NCBI GenBank assembly: GCA_947383875.1
Contig: CANDEX010000023.1
Span: forward strand, 1 to 21,318
DNA: 21,318 nucleotides
From: an uncultured Azospirillum sp.
Lineage (GTDB): Bacteria; Pseudomonadota; Alphaproteobacteria; RF32; CAG-239
Reading direction: 5' to 3'
The notes below the pieces were generated by a model. The model did no database searches. It was not told where the DNA came from and worked only from the letters and a program-made list of their open reading frames with translations. Positions within the stretch are counted from its first letter, which is position 1. Every line of letters begins with the position of its first letter. The position numbers were made by a program, and so were the translations under genes. Shown piece by piece: positions 7,848-16,000 of the stretch.

Positions 7848-8011
7848 TCAAGTACAGTTATCATTTAAATCGATTTTGTAAGCAAACAGAGCTTGTTGAG
7901 CCTTTTCAAAATTGAAATCATCTCTTAAAGTAATGTCCCAATCTGTTGTGCTAACTCCTTAAACCTCTCACACTCATCAGTCCGATAATCGCACAGCATA
8001 TAAATTCTCAC
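7848..8011 (-). pseudogene. decayed small gene, copy 1 (frameshifted)
   Basis: Minus strand: from a possible GTG at 8009-8011 one frame reads RIYMLCDYRTDECERFKELA, and then QQI. The sequence continues after a one-base frame change as DWDITLRDDFNFEKAQQALF, then AYKIDLNDNCT, to TGA at 7848-7850. Both halves look protein-like and abut, so a frameshift in a gene of about 55 codons is the simplest reading. A related, differently broken copy lies at 8807-8920 beyond the fic gene, in the same orientation. The family is not recognised. The remainder of the 7702-8127 gap holds an inverted repeat CGATAA/TTATCG at 8050-8083 and nothing else I can support. Confidence 0.55.
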
Positions 8012-8127
8012 TGTAAGCGAAAGGTAAATTCAAAAGTAAATGAAACTTACGATAAAATTTTACGAACAAAATTCGAATTATCGGCGTTTCGCTAAATATT
8101 TAATAGACCTTATATTTCTTACATTTA

Positions 8128-8736
8128 CTATAGCAAATCATGAATATTATATTCATCATAGCCTTCATAATAATAACTTATATCAATGCCTTTCATAAAG
8201 ATTTCTCGTTCATCAATTTTATCCGTTAGAGCATTTTTTAAGAGATGTTTTATTTCGATATCTTTAACAGGACTTCTTTCCATTGCTGATAAATAATCTT
8301 CTTTGTCTATTTTATTCCAATCAACAACTTGTTTAATCTCTTTCTTAAATATTAAATCCAGCCAAATTCTTGTTGAACGCCCGTTGCCTTCTCGGAAAGG
8401 ATGGGCAATATTCATTTCAACATATTTTTCAACAATTTCATCAAAAGTTGATTGCGGCATTTTATCAATATGCTTTAAGGATTGTTCCAAATACATTACC
8501 GGAGCAAATCTGAAATTGCCTTTAGATATGTTAATATTACGCATTTTTCCGGCAAATTCATAAATATCTTCAAACAAATATTTATGAATCTGTTTTAATC
8601 CGGCAAATGTACCTGCTTTTATCTGATTGATTTTACCACTGTCAAAAAGCTTTTTAGCCTTTTCTTTACTGAGTTTTTCTTCAATCTTATTCAGTTCAAT
8701 TTGATTGGTAATATTCAATTTATTTTCTAAAACCAT
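8128..8736 (-). CDS. fic: Fic-domain AMPylase, class III (C-terminal self-inhibition)
   Basis: Fic-domain protein of 202 residues. Such enzymes usually transfer AMP from ATP to hydroxyl groups of target proteins, and many act as toxins. The catalytic motif [12 protein letters not shown] occupies residues 112-123 (H112 catalytic, E116 metal-binding, GNGR phosphate-binding). The upstream beta-hairpin region is visible as [17 protein letters not shown]. Near the C-terminus SYYYEG (residues 187-192) fits the inhibitory motif [S/T]xxxE[G/N], whose glutamate blocks ATP binding. Its position places the protein in class III, like the Neisseria meningitidis Fic protein, which explains why no separate antitoxin gene is seen. 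AGGGAT lies just upstream of the ATG. The gene stands alone between two decayed copies of an unknown gene. The target is unknown. Confidence 0.88.
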   Translation of the reverse strand: MVLENKLNITNQIELNKIEEKLSKEKAKKLFDSGKINQIKAGTFAGLKQIHKYLFEDIYEFAGKMRNINISKGNFRFAPVMYLEQSLKHIDKMPQSTFDEIVEKYVEMNIAHPFREGNGRSTRIWLDLIFKKEIKQVVDWNKIDKEDYLSAMERSPVKDIEIKHLLKNALTDKIDEREIFMKGIDISYYYEGYDEYNIHDLL

Positions 8737-8806
8737 TACAATCCCTAAAATAAAACCATCTTTATTTTTATAATAATATAATACTTTTAAAAATTATATA
8801 ACAAAA

Positions 8807-8920
8807 TCAGATTTCTAACAATTCATTGATATTCAACACTAAGTTACCTCCAAAATTTCAACTTTCTTTAAAATCATCGCACTTATTAGTCTGATAACTG
8901 TACAGTTTGTAAATTCCCAT
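8807..8920 (-). pseudogene. decayed small gene, copy 2 (internal stop)
   Basis: Minus strand: ATG at 8918-8920 opens MGIYKLYSYQTNKCDDFKES, then TGA at 8858-8860, then in the same frame NFGGNLVLNINELLEI to TGA at 8807-8809. It aligns with copy 1 on the pattern IYxLxxYxTxxCxxFKE followed by Gx[DN][IL]xL. At DNA level, 29 of 40 bases around 7973-8012 and 8883-8922 agree and nearly all differences are C/T transitions. No ribosome binding site is visible. The rest of the 8737-9187 gap is very AT-rich with an inverted repeat TTATCGG/CCGATAA at 9013-9045; a frame at 8988-9200 has no coding character. Confidence 0.5.
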
Positions 8921-9187
8921 TGCGGTGCAATGAGGCTCTGAGGTTTTATCGCTTGCTTTCACTAACTATCAACTGCGCACACCAGTTTTGAAAATAGCAA
9001 TTTTTAACCAACTTATCGGAATTTTTACTATTCCCAAGCCGATAAAATTTTACCCCCCAGAACAAAAAAAACAGAACACACATAGAACAAATCTTATTGA
9101 TTTTTTAATTTTTGTTATTTATAAAGTATTTAATTTGTTGAAAGCAGCAATGTTTACTGCTATCAATAAGATTAGGAGTGATCATTT

Positions 9188-10030
9188 ATGGCAAGGATAA
9201 GAAAAAACAATTTAGTTGCCCCATTTGTAAAATGGGCTGGGGGAAAAAGACAGCTTTTGCCTGAATTGATAAAGCGCATTCCTAAATTTAGTACATATTG
9301 CGAACCTTTCGTTGGCGGAGGGGCTTTGCTTTTTTATTTGCAACCATCTAAAGCGATAATAAATGATTTTAACAAAGATTTGATTAATACTTATATTGCC
9401 ATACAAGATGATGTTGAACAGTTAATCAGATATTTATCAACATATAAAAATGATTCTGAAAGTTATTACAAGATAAGAGAATTAGATAGAACTCCTTTGT
9501 TTAATAATATGTCCAGTACAGAGAAAGCATCCCGATTAATTTATCTTAATAAAACTTGTTATAATGGGTTATTTAGAGTAAATAGCCAAGGCGAATTTAA
9601 CTCTCCTTTTGGCAGTTACAAGTCTCCGAATATTGTTAACGAGCCGATTCTTCGAGCTGTTCATAATTATTTAAAAAATGCAGAGATTACATTCTTAAAT
9701 GGCGATTTTGAAAATGCTGTAAAAGATGTAAAAAAAGGAACATTTGTTTATTTTGATCCTCCTTATGATCCTGTTTCTGCATCTTCTAACTTTACAGGTT
9801 ATACCAATTTAGGCTTCGGCAAACAAGAACAAATAAGATTAAAAAATGTGTGCGATGAACTTAATGCCAAAGGCATTAAGTTTTTGCTATCAAACTCCGC
9901 TACAGATTTTATTTTAGATTTATATAAAGAATATAAGATAGAAAAAATACCTGCCAAACGAGCCATAAATTCTAATGCAAGCCTTCGTGGCAGTATTGAT
10001 GAGGTTTTAATAAGAAATTATGAAGATTAA
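9188..10030 (+). CDS. DNA adenine methylase, Dam/D12 class (type II modification enzyme)
   Basis: N6-adenine DNA methyltransferase of the D12 class (Dam/DpnM family), 280 residues, full length. KWAGGKRQLLPEL at residues 15-27 and PFVGGGAL at 40-47 form the AdoMet-binding motif I region. NKTCYNGLFRVN (121-132) and FDPPYDP (189-195; catalytic DPPY) are diagnostic, and FTGYTNLGF follows. AGGAG lies 9 bases before the ATG, and the spacer contains a GATC site (9180-9183). The stop overlaps the next gene by 11 bases, so the methylase and the nuclease are coupled in one operon. Many family members modify GATC, but specificity cannot be read from the sequence. The AT-rich composition matches the island. 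Confidence 0.93.
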   Translation: MARIRKNNLVAPFVKWAGGKRQLLPELIKRIPKFSTYCEPFVGGGALLFYLQPSKAIINDFNKDLINTYIAIQDDVEQLIRYLSTYKNDSESYYKIRELDRTPLFNNMSSTEKASRLIYLNKTCYNGLFRVNSQGEFNSPFGSYKSPNIVNEPILRAVHNYLKNAEITFLNGDFENAVKDVKKGTFVYFDPPYDPVSASSNFTGYTNLGFGKQEQIRLKNVCDELNAKGIKFLLSNSATDFILDLYKEYKIEKIPAKRAINSNASLRGSIDEVLIRNYED

Positions 10031-11285
10031 TCTTTGGGAAAATATTTTTGACAAATACGACATTCTTGAAAATATCAGAAAAAATGGTCAATACGAAATA
10101 TCGGCTAAAGTTATAAATGGATTTAGAGAAGCTCGTTTAATGACCAAGTTTGATAACGCTTCTCAATTGCCGAGGATTTTTGCGGACAACAAATTATCTA
10201 TTCTTCCAGTTACTCGAGGCAATTATATAATTGCACCAATGAAGATTTTTCATGATTTTCCTAAAATTGAACATTCTGGTGATATTTCTTATTTACAATT
10301 TCCTGAGCATATACAAAGTTTATCTCCGGAAAACTTAACAAGTGAGGCCTTAGCTTTAAATGCAGCGTATCTTTCTGGAATATTAAAAGATTTTATAGGT
10401 GATGAGCAAATTTCCCCGACAATTAACGGGAGAATGTCGTCATCCGCTTTTGATTTTAATATAATTAACAGCTTGTCAAACGAAATCATAAAGATAAATG
10501 TAAATAATGCTCAAATTGAAATTGATGCCGGTTATGAAGGAGCAGAGTATCTTTCTATTATTGAAGCTAAAAACCATTTAGCTGATGATTTTGTTATCAG
10601 ACAATTATATTATCCTCTGCGCTTGTGGGCGGGCAACATAAGAAAACCGGTAAAAACAATTTTTATGGTTTATACTAATAATATGTTTTATCTCTATGAA
10701 TATAAATTTGATGATATTCAAAATTATAATTCATTAAAATTAAATCGATTTCAGAGATATAGTTTCGAAAAGCTGGAAATAAGTTTAGAAGATATTGAAC
10801 ATATCTTACAAAATGTAAAAGTGGTTCAAGAGGCATCTATTCCATTTCCTCAGGCAGATAGTTTTGAACGGATTATCAATTTATGTGAATTGTTATACAA
10901 AAGCGATTTAACTAAAAATGACATTACTAATGAGTATGGTTTTGATAAAAGGCAAACAGATTACTACATAAATGCTGGAAAATATCTCAACTTAATAAAA
11001 GAGCAGGATGGGGGAGTTTCCTTATCATCTACAGGAAGAAATATAATGGATAAATCTCCAACAAAAAAGCAACTGGGTTTTGTTCATCAAATTTTACAGC
11101 ATACTGTTTTTAACGATATTCTAAAAACACAACTTAAATCGGGTTTACCTTTATCAAAAGCTGAAATTATTGGCACGATGAAAAAGTACCCATTATTTAA
11201 TGTAAAGGGTGAAAGTACATATATTAGAAGAGCCTCAACAGTTAGCTCTTGGGTTAATTGGATTACTTCTTTGATTACAATCTAA
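10020..11285 (+). CDS. type II restriction endonuclease, PD-(D/E)XK fold (partner of the methylase)
   Basis: 421 residues, starting inside the methylase gene. The N-terminal block has WENIFDKYDIL and FREARLMTKFDNASQLPRIF, which I associate with a group of restriction enzymes paired with Dam-like methylases. A PD-(D/E)XK active site is plausible: D169 in EIDAGYEG and E182-A-K184 in LSIIEAKNH, followed by RQLYYPLRLW as often seen after this motif. Residues about 290-350 look like a winged-helix DNA-binding segment (FDKRQTDYYINAGKYLNLI). The C-terminus has STYIRRASTVSSWVNWI. The methylase-first order with overlap ensures that protection is made with the nuclease. The specificity is unknown but must match the methylase. 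It appears intact and is followed by a terminator. Confidence 0.8.
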   Translation: MKINLWENIFDKYDILENIRKNGQYEISAKVINGFREARLMTKFDNASQLPRIFADNKLSILPVTRGNYIIAPMKIFHDFPKIEHSGDISYLQFPEHIQSLSPENLTSEALALNAAYLSGILKDFIGDEQISPTINGRMSSSAFDFNIINSLSNEIIKINVNNAQIEIDAGYEGAEYLSIIEAKNHLADDFVIRQLYYPLRLWAGNIRKPVKTIFMVYTNNMFYLYEYKFDDIQNYNSLKLNRFQRYSFEKLEISLEDIEHILQNVKVVQEASIPFPQADSFERIINLCELLYKSDLTKNDITNEYGFDKRQTDYYINAGKYLNLIKEQDGGVSLSSTGRNIMDKSPTKKQLGFVHQILQHTVFNDILKTQLKSGLPLSKAEIIGTMKKYPLFNVKGESTYIRRASTVSSWVNWITSLITI

Positions 11286-11376
11286 AAAATAAAACTTTAA
11301 CAGCATAAAACAATATAAAATTTTCCCAGAAACTATACCAATGCAGAAGCTTTATGTTATTTTCAATTTTAGTCAT

Positions 11377-11413
11377 AAAAAAGACTTGCTTTGACACAAG
11401 CAAGTCTTTTTTT
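11377..11413. terminator. bidirectional Rho-independent terminator
   Basis: 13-bp stem of AAAAAAGACTTGC (11377-11389) and its complement GCAAGTCTTTTTT (from 11400), with a 10-base loop and T-runs on both strands. It lies between the convergent restriction gene and the membrane-protein gene and can serve both. Confidence 0.92.
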
Positions 11414-11414
11414 A

Positions 11415-12470
11415 TTATATGAAGCTTTCAATCCATAGTGGTGTTAAAGTTTCTTTATACTGAGTATAATCCGTATATAACTTTTCATATTTGACAACCA
11501 GATGCTTTTTAGCCATCCGCCACTCCGGATGTTCTTTAGCATTGATAACATGGTAGCTGTTGTCAGACAAAATAAAATGGAAAAGGTAAAACTCTTCACC
11601 ATAAATACGGCCTGTATATCTTCCATTAATTTTGCCGTTGCTTTTTGACATACCAGCACCGACACCGCCACCAATACCGAGAACACCTCCGCCACCGCCG
11701 ATTGATGATAAGTCACCGTTCAAAGAACCGTGCTCTTGAGTATCGGCTTCTTTTTCCCAAGAACAGGCAATAATTTTCAGCTTTTTGCTAACATTATTCT
11801 TTTTTATAAATTCCTGAAGTTTGTCAGCTTCTGCTTGTCGCGTCGCCTGTTGTTTTTCCACCTCAATCAGGTAAACAGAATCAACAGACAATCTGATAGA
11901 TTTTTGCACCGTTTGTTCACAATTCGCAAGATATTCTTCTATTTTCTTTTGTTCCGCTTGCAATGTGGAGATTTGAGAATCAGAGATAAAGTTTTCTGCC
12001 TGATATTTTTGGAGCTGATCTCTGGAAGCTTCCCCCATATAAAAGCAATAGCTTCCCACACAACAACTTCCGATAAACATGATTGCCGCAATCATCATAC
12101 CCGAATTACTGCTTTCTTCATAAACTTGCCCTCTAAAATCAACTTTGTCACGCGGTATAGATTTTAGAAATAAAAATATAGAAAAAACAATAGGTATGAC
12201 CATCCAATGTTTGATATCATCATATGAGCTACTCATTTTTTGCTTTTCGGCGGTTAATTCATTTTTCCGATTGGAAATCGTTTGAGTAATCGCCGATAAC
12301 TTTTTTCTTTGCTCGTGATAACCGTGCTTGCTTATTTCTTTATCGTAAAATTGCTTTTCGATAACCCGTTTATCGATGTTAGATAAATATCCTGTAGCGT
12401 TTTGCGCATACAACAAACAAAATATCGGCATAAGTGCCGACAAAACTGCAATAATAATTTTCTTTTTCAT
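11415..12470 (-). CDS. membrane protein with coiled coil and glycine-rich segment, unknown function, 351 aa
   Basis: Not recognised. Layout: an N-terminal hydrophobic segment or signal peptide (residues 5-22), a charged helical stretch (about 30-80), two membrane helices (about 88-102, VIPIVFSIFLFL; and 124-145, MMIAAIMFIGSCCVGSYCFY), and a coiled coil of about 150-225 rich in Q, E and K. A small domain follows, beginning LKIIACSWEKEAD. Its glycine-rich stretch (257-273, GGGGGVLGIGGGVGAG) is followed by NGKINGRYTGRIYGEEFYLF, then HVINAKEHPEWRM. The glycine run followed by short strands suggests a flexible loop in a beta domain. No good Shine-Dalgarno sequence precedes the ATG. The gene is AT-rich and ends directly at a shared terminator. 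No function is proposed. Confidence 0.65.
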   Translation of the reverse strand: MKKKIIIAVLSALMPIFCLLYAQNATGYLSNIDKRVIEKQFYDKEISKHGYHEQRKKLSAITQTISNRKNELTAEKQKMSSSYDDIKHWMVIPIVFSIFLFLKSIPRDKVDFRGQVYEESSNSGMMIAAIMFIGSCCVGSYCFYMGEASRDQLQKYQAENFISDSQISTLQAEQKKIEEYLANCEQTVQKSIRLSVDSVYLIEVEKQQATRQAEADKLQEFIKKNNVSKKLKIIACSWEKEADTQEHGSLNGDLSSIGGGGGVLGIGGGVGAGMSKSNGKINGRYTGRIYGEEFYLFHFILSDNSYHVINAKEHPEWRMAKKHLVVKYEKLYTDYTQYKETLTPLWIESFI

Positions 12471-12532
12471 AATGTTTTATTTTAATTGTTAATATTTTTT
12501 AAAACAAAAAACATTTTTGAAACCAAGATTGA

Positions 12533-12573
12533 TTACTCAATAATTGACTACAATAATGCTTTTTAATGAGTAA
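12533..12573. repeat. inverted repeat TTACTCA/TGAGTAA upstream of the membrane-protein gene
   Basis: Perfect 7-base arms (12533-12539 and 12567-12573) separated by 27 bases, about 60 bases before the start of the 351-aa gene. It could be an operator. No clear promoter can be fixed around it. Confidence 0.3.
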
Positions 12574-12630
12574 AGAATATAACATCCCCCTATTTTTGCA
12601 AGCACAAAAATTGACAAAAAAGGAGAGATA

Positions 12631-12975
12631 AGGAGTTTTGAGGCGGAGGTTGAGCCGAGTTGCAAAGCAAGTTTGGCAAGCCGGACGGTGGCGGTCATCG
12701 GCGGAGGGAGAGGCGTTTTGAGGCGGAGGTTGAGCCGAGTTGCAAAGCAAGTTTGGCAAGCCGGTTGGCGGCGGTCATCGGCGAAGCGAGAGGAGTTTTG
12801 AGGCGGAGGTTGAGCCGAGTTGCGAAGCAAGTCCGACAAGCTGGTTGGCGGCGGTCATCGGCGAAGCGAGAGGATTTTTGAGGCGGAGGTTGAGCCGAGT
12901 TGCGAAGCAAGTCCGACAAGCTGGTTGGTGGCGGTCATCGGCGGAGGGAGAGGCGCTTTGTGGTGCGGGGTGAGC
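12631..12975. repeat. 80-bp GC-rich tandem repeat, four full units plus a partial fifth
   Basis: Units start at 12631, 12711, 12791 and 12871, exactly 80 bases apart, with a degenerate partial unit at 12951-12975. Each holds GAGGCGGAGGTTGAGCCGAG, then TTGCAAAGCAA or TTGCGAAGCAA, then GGCGGTCATCGGC. In the left half, units 1 and 2 agree with each other and 3 with 4; in the right half, 1 resembles 4 and 2 equals 3. This suggests recombination or conversion between units. Since 80 is not a multiple of three, the same peptide cannot repeat in one frame, and the short frames that cross it on both strands are not convincing genes. It is strikingly purine- and G-rich on the + strand beside AT-rich DNA. 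No known repeat family is recognised. Confidence 0.95.
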
Positions 12976-12982
12976 AATTAAC

Positions 12983-13014
12983 AAAAGGTGCGGACGCTAT
13001 CGCTATCCGCACCT
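12983..13014 (-). terminator. Rho-independent terminator of the autotransporter gene
   Basis: AGGTGCGGA (12986-12994) pairs with TCCGCACCT (13006-13014) around an 11-base loop. On the minus strand the stem is followed by TTTTGTTAATT. It lies about 30 bases beyond the autotransporter stop codon. Confidence 0.85.
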
Positions 13015-13044
13015 TCAATATCTGCCCTTTTCAGTCTAAACGCA

Positions 13045-16000
13045 CTACCAGTTATAACTTGTACCCAAGCCTAAGGATGATGCCCGGTAATGACTACCGA
13101 AGGTATGGTTAGCCCAGCCGTATGCTGAGAAGTAATCAGAGAAACCATAGCGGCCGCCTACTTCTAAACGTCCCAATGTCTGATTTTTCAGCACGCCCAT
13201 TTTTCGCAAGCCAGTCACTTTTACCTCGTCGCCATCATTAAACGTTTGAACCAAAATCGGTTTGACATAAACATTGCCATAGCCGTCATCGACTTCAAAT
13301 GTCTTGGTTAATCTGGTACCAAATTCTGCTTCCATTTGTCTTAATGGGGTATACTGGGCTGTTTTGCCAGCGCTATCACTTACATCATCATACTTCACTT
13401 GCGTATAAAAGAGGCTTACTTCAGGCGTGATATAAAGCGATTTATTCAGCGCATAATCATAACCAAACGCGACACTACCACCAAACTCTGTTCCGTCAGT
13501 ATCTGAGGTTATACCGTCTTTCGTTTTGATATCAACCTGCTGTATCCCGCCAAACAAAGTCGCAAAAGCCCACCAATTTCTTTGATCGTAACGGTAATAC
13601 AATCCAGCCAAATAGCTATCGATGTCAATTTCTGATTCGGTCACAGAGTAATAATAACGACCATAGCCATTCATGTCATAATTACCCTTACGATAAGAAA
13701 AGAACAATCCTAACTTGTTGTACAAGTCGTGTTGCACCGTGCCGCCGGCTTCCAATCCCCAGACGTCAGATTCAACACCGACAGTTTCTTTATTCGTTGA
13801 AGAATAATAAACAGCGTTCGCCCACAGCGTATCAAACGGTTTGCCATCCCAATAAAAATCATAGAAACCGCAAGATGGGCAATAAAGTCTGTTTCCCTGA
13901 ACCTGACGGTCAATATTACCAATCATTCCTCTGGTCTGCTCCAGTGCGGCTACAGGCAAAGCCTGATAAGCAATGACTTCAGGCACAACCTTACGCCCAC
14001 GGCTAAATACCGGAGAAGAAATGTTCGGAATATTGGGCACATCCGGGATATTCGGAACATCCGGAACGCCGGGAAGATCCGGCTGGGCATTCTTATCAGG
14101 ATTGTCACTGTCGTTCATAACCAAATCCCATTGATTGGCATTATTTCCAAGGGAAGCGTATTTGACATCATACAAATAAGGGCTTCTGTAAACGCGCGAA
14201 ACCACAAATGATCCCTCGTTACCGGTCGTATCATTTTCTGACTGTGCAAACAAGATACTTCCCTTGCCGCGAATATCCGTGTCGGAAGAAGCATGAACAA
14301 TCACTTTAGTCACACCTTCAACATTACCGGCGATATGCAACTCGTCCGCCGTCATATTATCCGGGTCAACATTAATATGCAGAAAACTGTCTGTCGCCGA
14401 ATATCCTTTGAGGTTGACAATATCCCGATAATTGTTGGCCAAGCTAAAGACCGCATTGTTCAATGTCAAAGTGGTTGCAGCGTCATCACGGTTGACAGAG
14501 CCATCCGTGTTCAACGCGGCAGCAAACGCACCTTTGCTATCCCAATTGCGGGCGCTTTGATCTTCGTGCTGATAGTCGCCGAAAACAAGAGATGTTCCGC
14601 TGACGGTTACACTTTCGGCATTGATAATATCGTTGTTCATTGCAATATATTGGGAAGTTGTTCCCTTAACGGCATCAACGACATCGTCTCCCGTAAAGTT
14701 GTATATTCCGTTTCTCAAGTTATCATTAATAACCCAACTGCCACCGCCGGAAGTATCGAAAGTAAATTCAGAAGTCGTGTTTCCGAGCACCGCATTATAA
14801 ATTTTGCCATAGCTGCCGTTTTCCGTATAGTTTCCGGACATGAAATATGTATCAGCTCCGGAAGCGAATGTCATGTTGCCAAGCGTATATACCGCGCCGC
14901 CCGATTTCGCATGATTGTTAAGGAAATTGCCGCTGATTTTGCCAAATACAGCTCCGGTATTGCCATAGATAGCGCCACCGTATTCGACAGCCGAGTTCCC
15001 GATAAAATCACCGCTGATAGTCCCAATGGTTTTATTCAAATCATTATAAATAGCGCCGCCGCGTTTTTCCGCTGAGTTGGCGATGAAATCTCCGGAGATG
15101 TTTTTGATTTCCTTAGCGTTTTTGATAGCACCGCCATGCCCCAATGTAGCATTGCCGATGAAGTTTCCGTTAATTTCATTAATGGTTCCCATACCGCCAT
15201 TGTTAATAGCACCGCCGCCATAATCACTGACATTGCTGTTTGCCTTGTTAGCAATAAAATCACCGGTAATTTTGTTAATTGTTCCTTCGTTTTCTATTGC
15301 CCCTGCTTTAATCCCTGCTGTATTGCCAATGAAATCTCCGGTAATATCGCCGATTTGCCCGTAATGGTAATTGTAAACAGCACCACCGATTGCAGCGGCC
15401 GAATTAGCGATAAAATTGCCGGTAATATCTTCAATAACCCGACTAGTGCTATTATAAATTGCGCCGCCGGAGCCGTTTGTACCATCAACATGATTGCCGA
15501 CGAAATCACCGGTTAGATTGCCCATCGTGCTGTTATTGCTAATAGCACCGCCGTTAGTTATTGCGGCATTGGCAATAAAGTTGCCGGTAACATCTCCGGT
15601 TGTTCCCTCATTGTAAATCGCACCGCCTGATCCGCCTCCCGGAGCCTGCCCTGCTATATTGCCAATAAAGTCACCGTTAATATTGCCAATTTGCGCGTTT
15701 TTATAGTTATAAATAGCGCCGCCGTTTCCTTTTTGGTCGCTTCGCGCCAGCCCTGTATAGTTGCCAACAAAGTCACTGTTTATTTCACCTATTGTTCCGG
15801 TGTTGTAAATAGCGCCGGCACCACTTGGAGCATAGTTGTGTACGAAACTCCCCTTAATACTGTCAATTGTTCCGCTGTTATTGATACCGCCGCCTTTTGA
15901 AGCACTTCTTATAATATTTACAAAATCGGCATCAACATCACCGGTTAAACCTGCTTGAGCAGAAGTGTATTTTGTGCGACCGGGAATATCCGTATATGTA

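Noticed and set aside
7973..7990. AGTCCGAT shared with the tRNA T arm, as a possible right attachment site
   Set aside because: Only eight bases match and they lie inside the decayed-gene copy, whose relative explains the sequence.
8988..9200. 70-codon frame before the methylase gene
   Set aside because: No ribosome binding site, low-information AT-rich product, and it overlaps the methylase leader and start.
11730..12167. 145-codon plus-strand frame
   Set aside because: Shadow of the 351-aa membrane-protein gene with no ribosome binding site.
12631..12975. CRISPR array
   Set aside because: Repeats follow each other directly with no unique spacers, and no cas genes are in the window.
12499..12984. 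Several frames on both strands with RRRLSRVAKQVRQAG- or NSAQPPPQ-like repeats
   Set aside because: They come from the 80-bp array read in rotating frames; the period is not a multiple of three and no start is convincing.
14293..15075. 260-codon plus-strand frame opposite the autotransporter
   Set aside because: It is the antisense of the passenger repeats, with a repetitive low-information product and no ribosome binding site.
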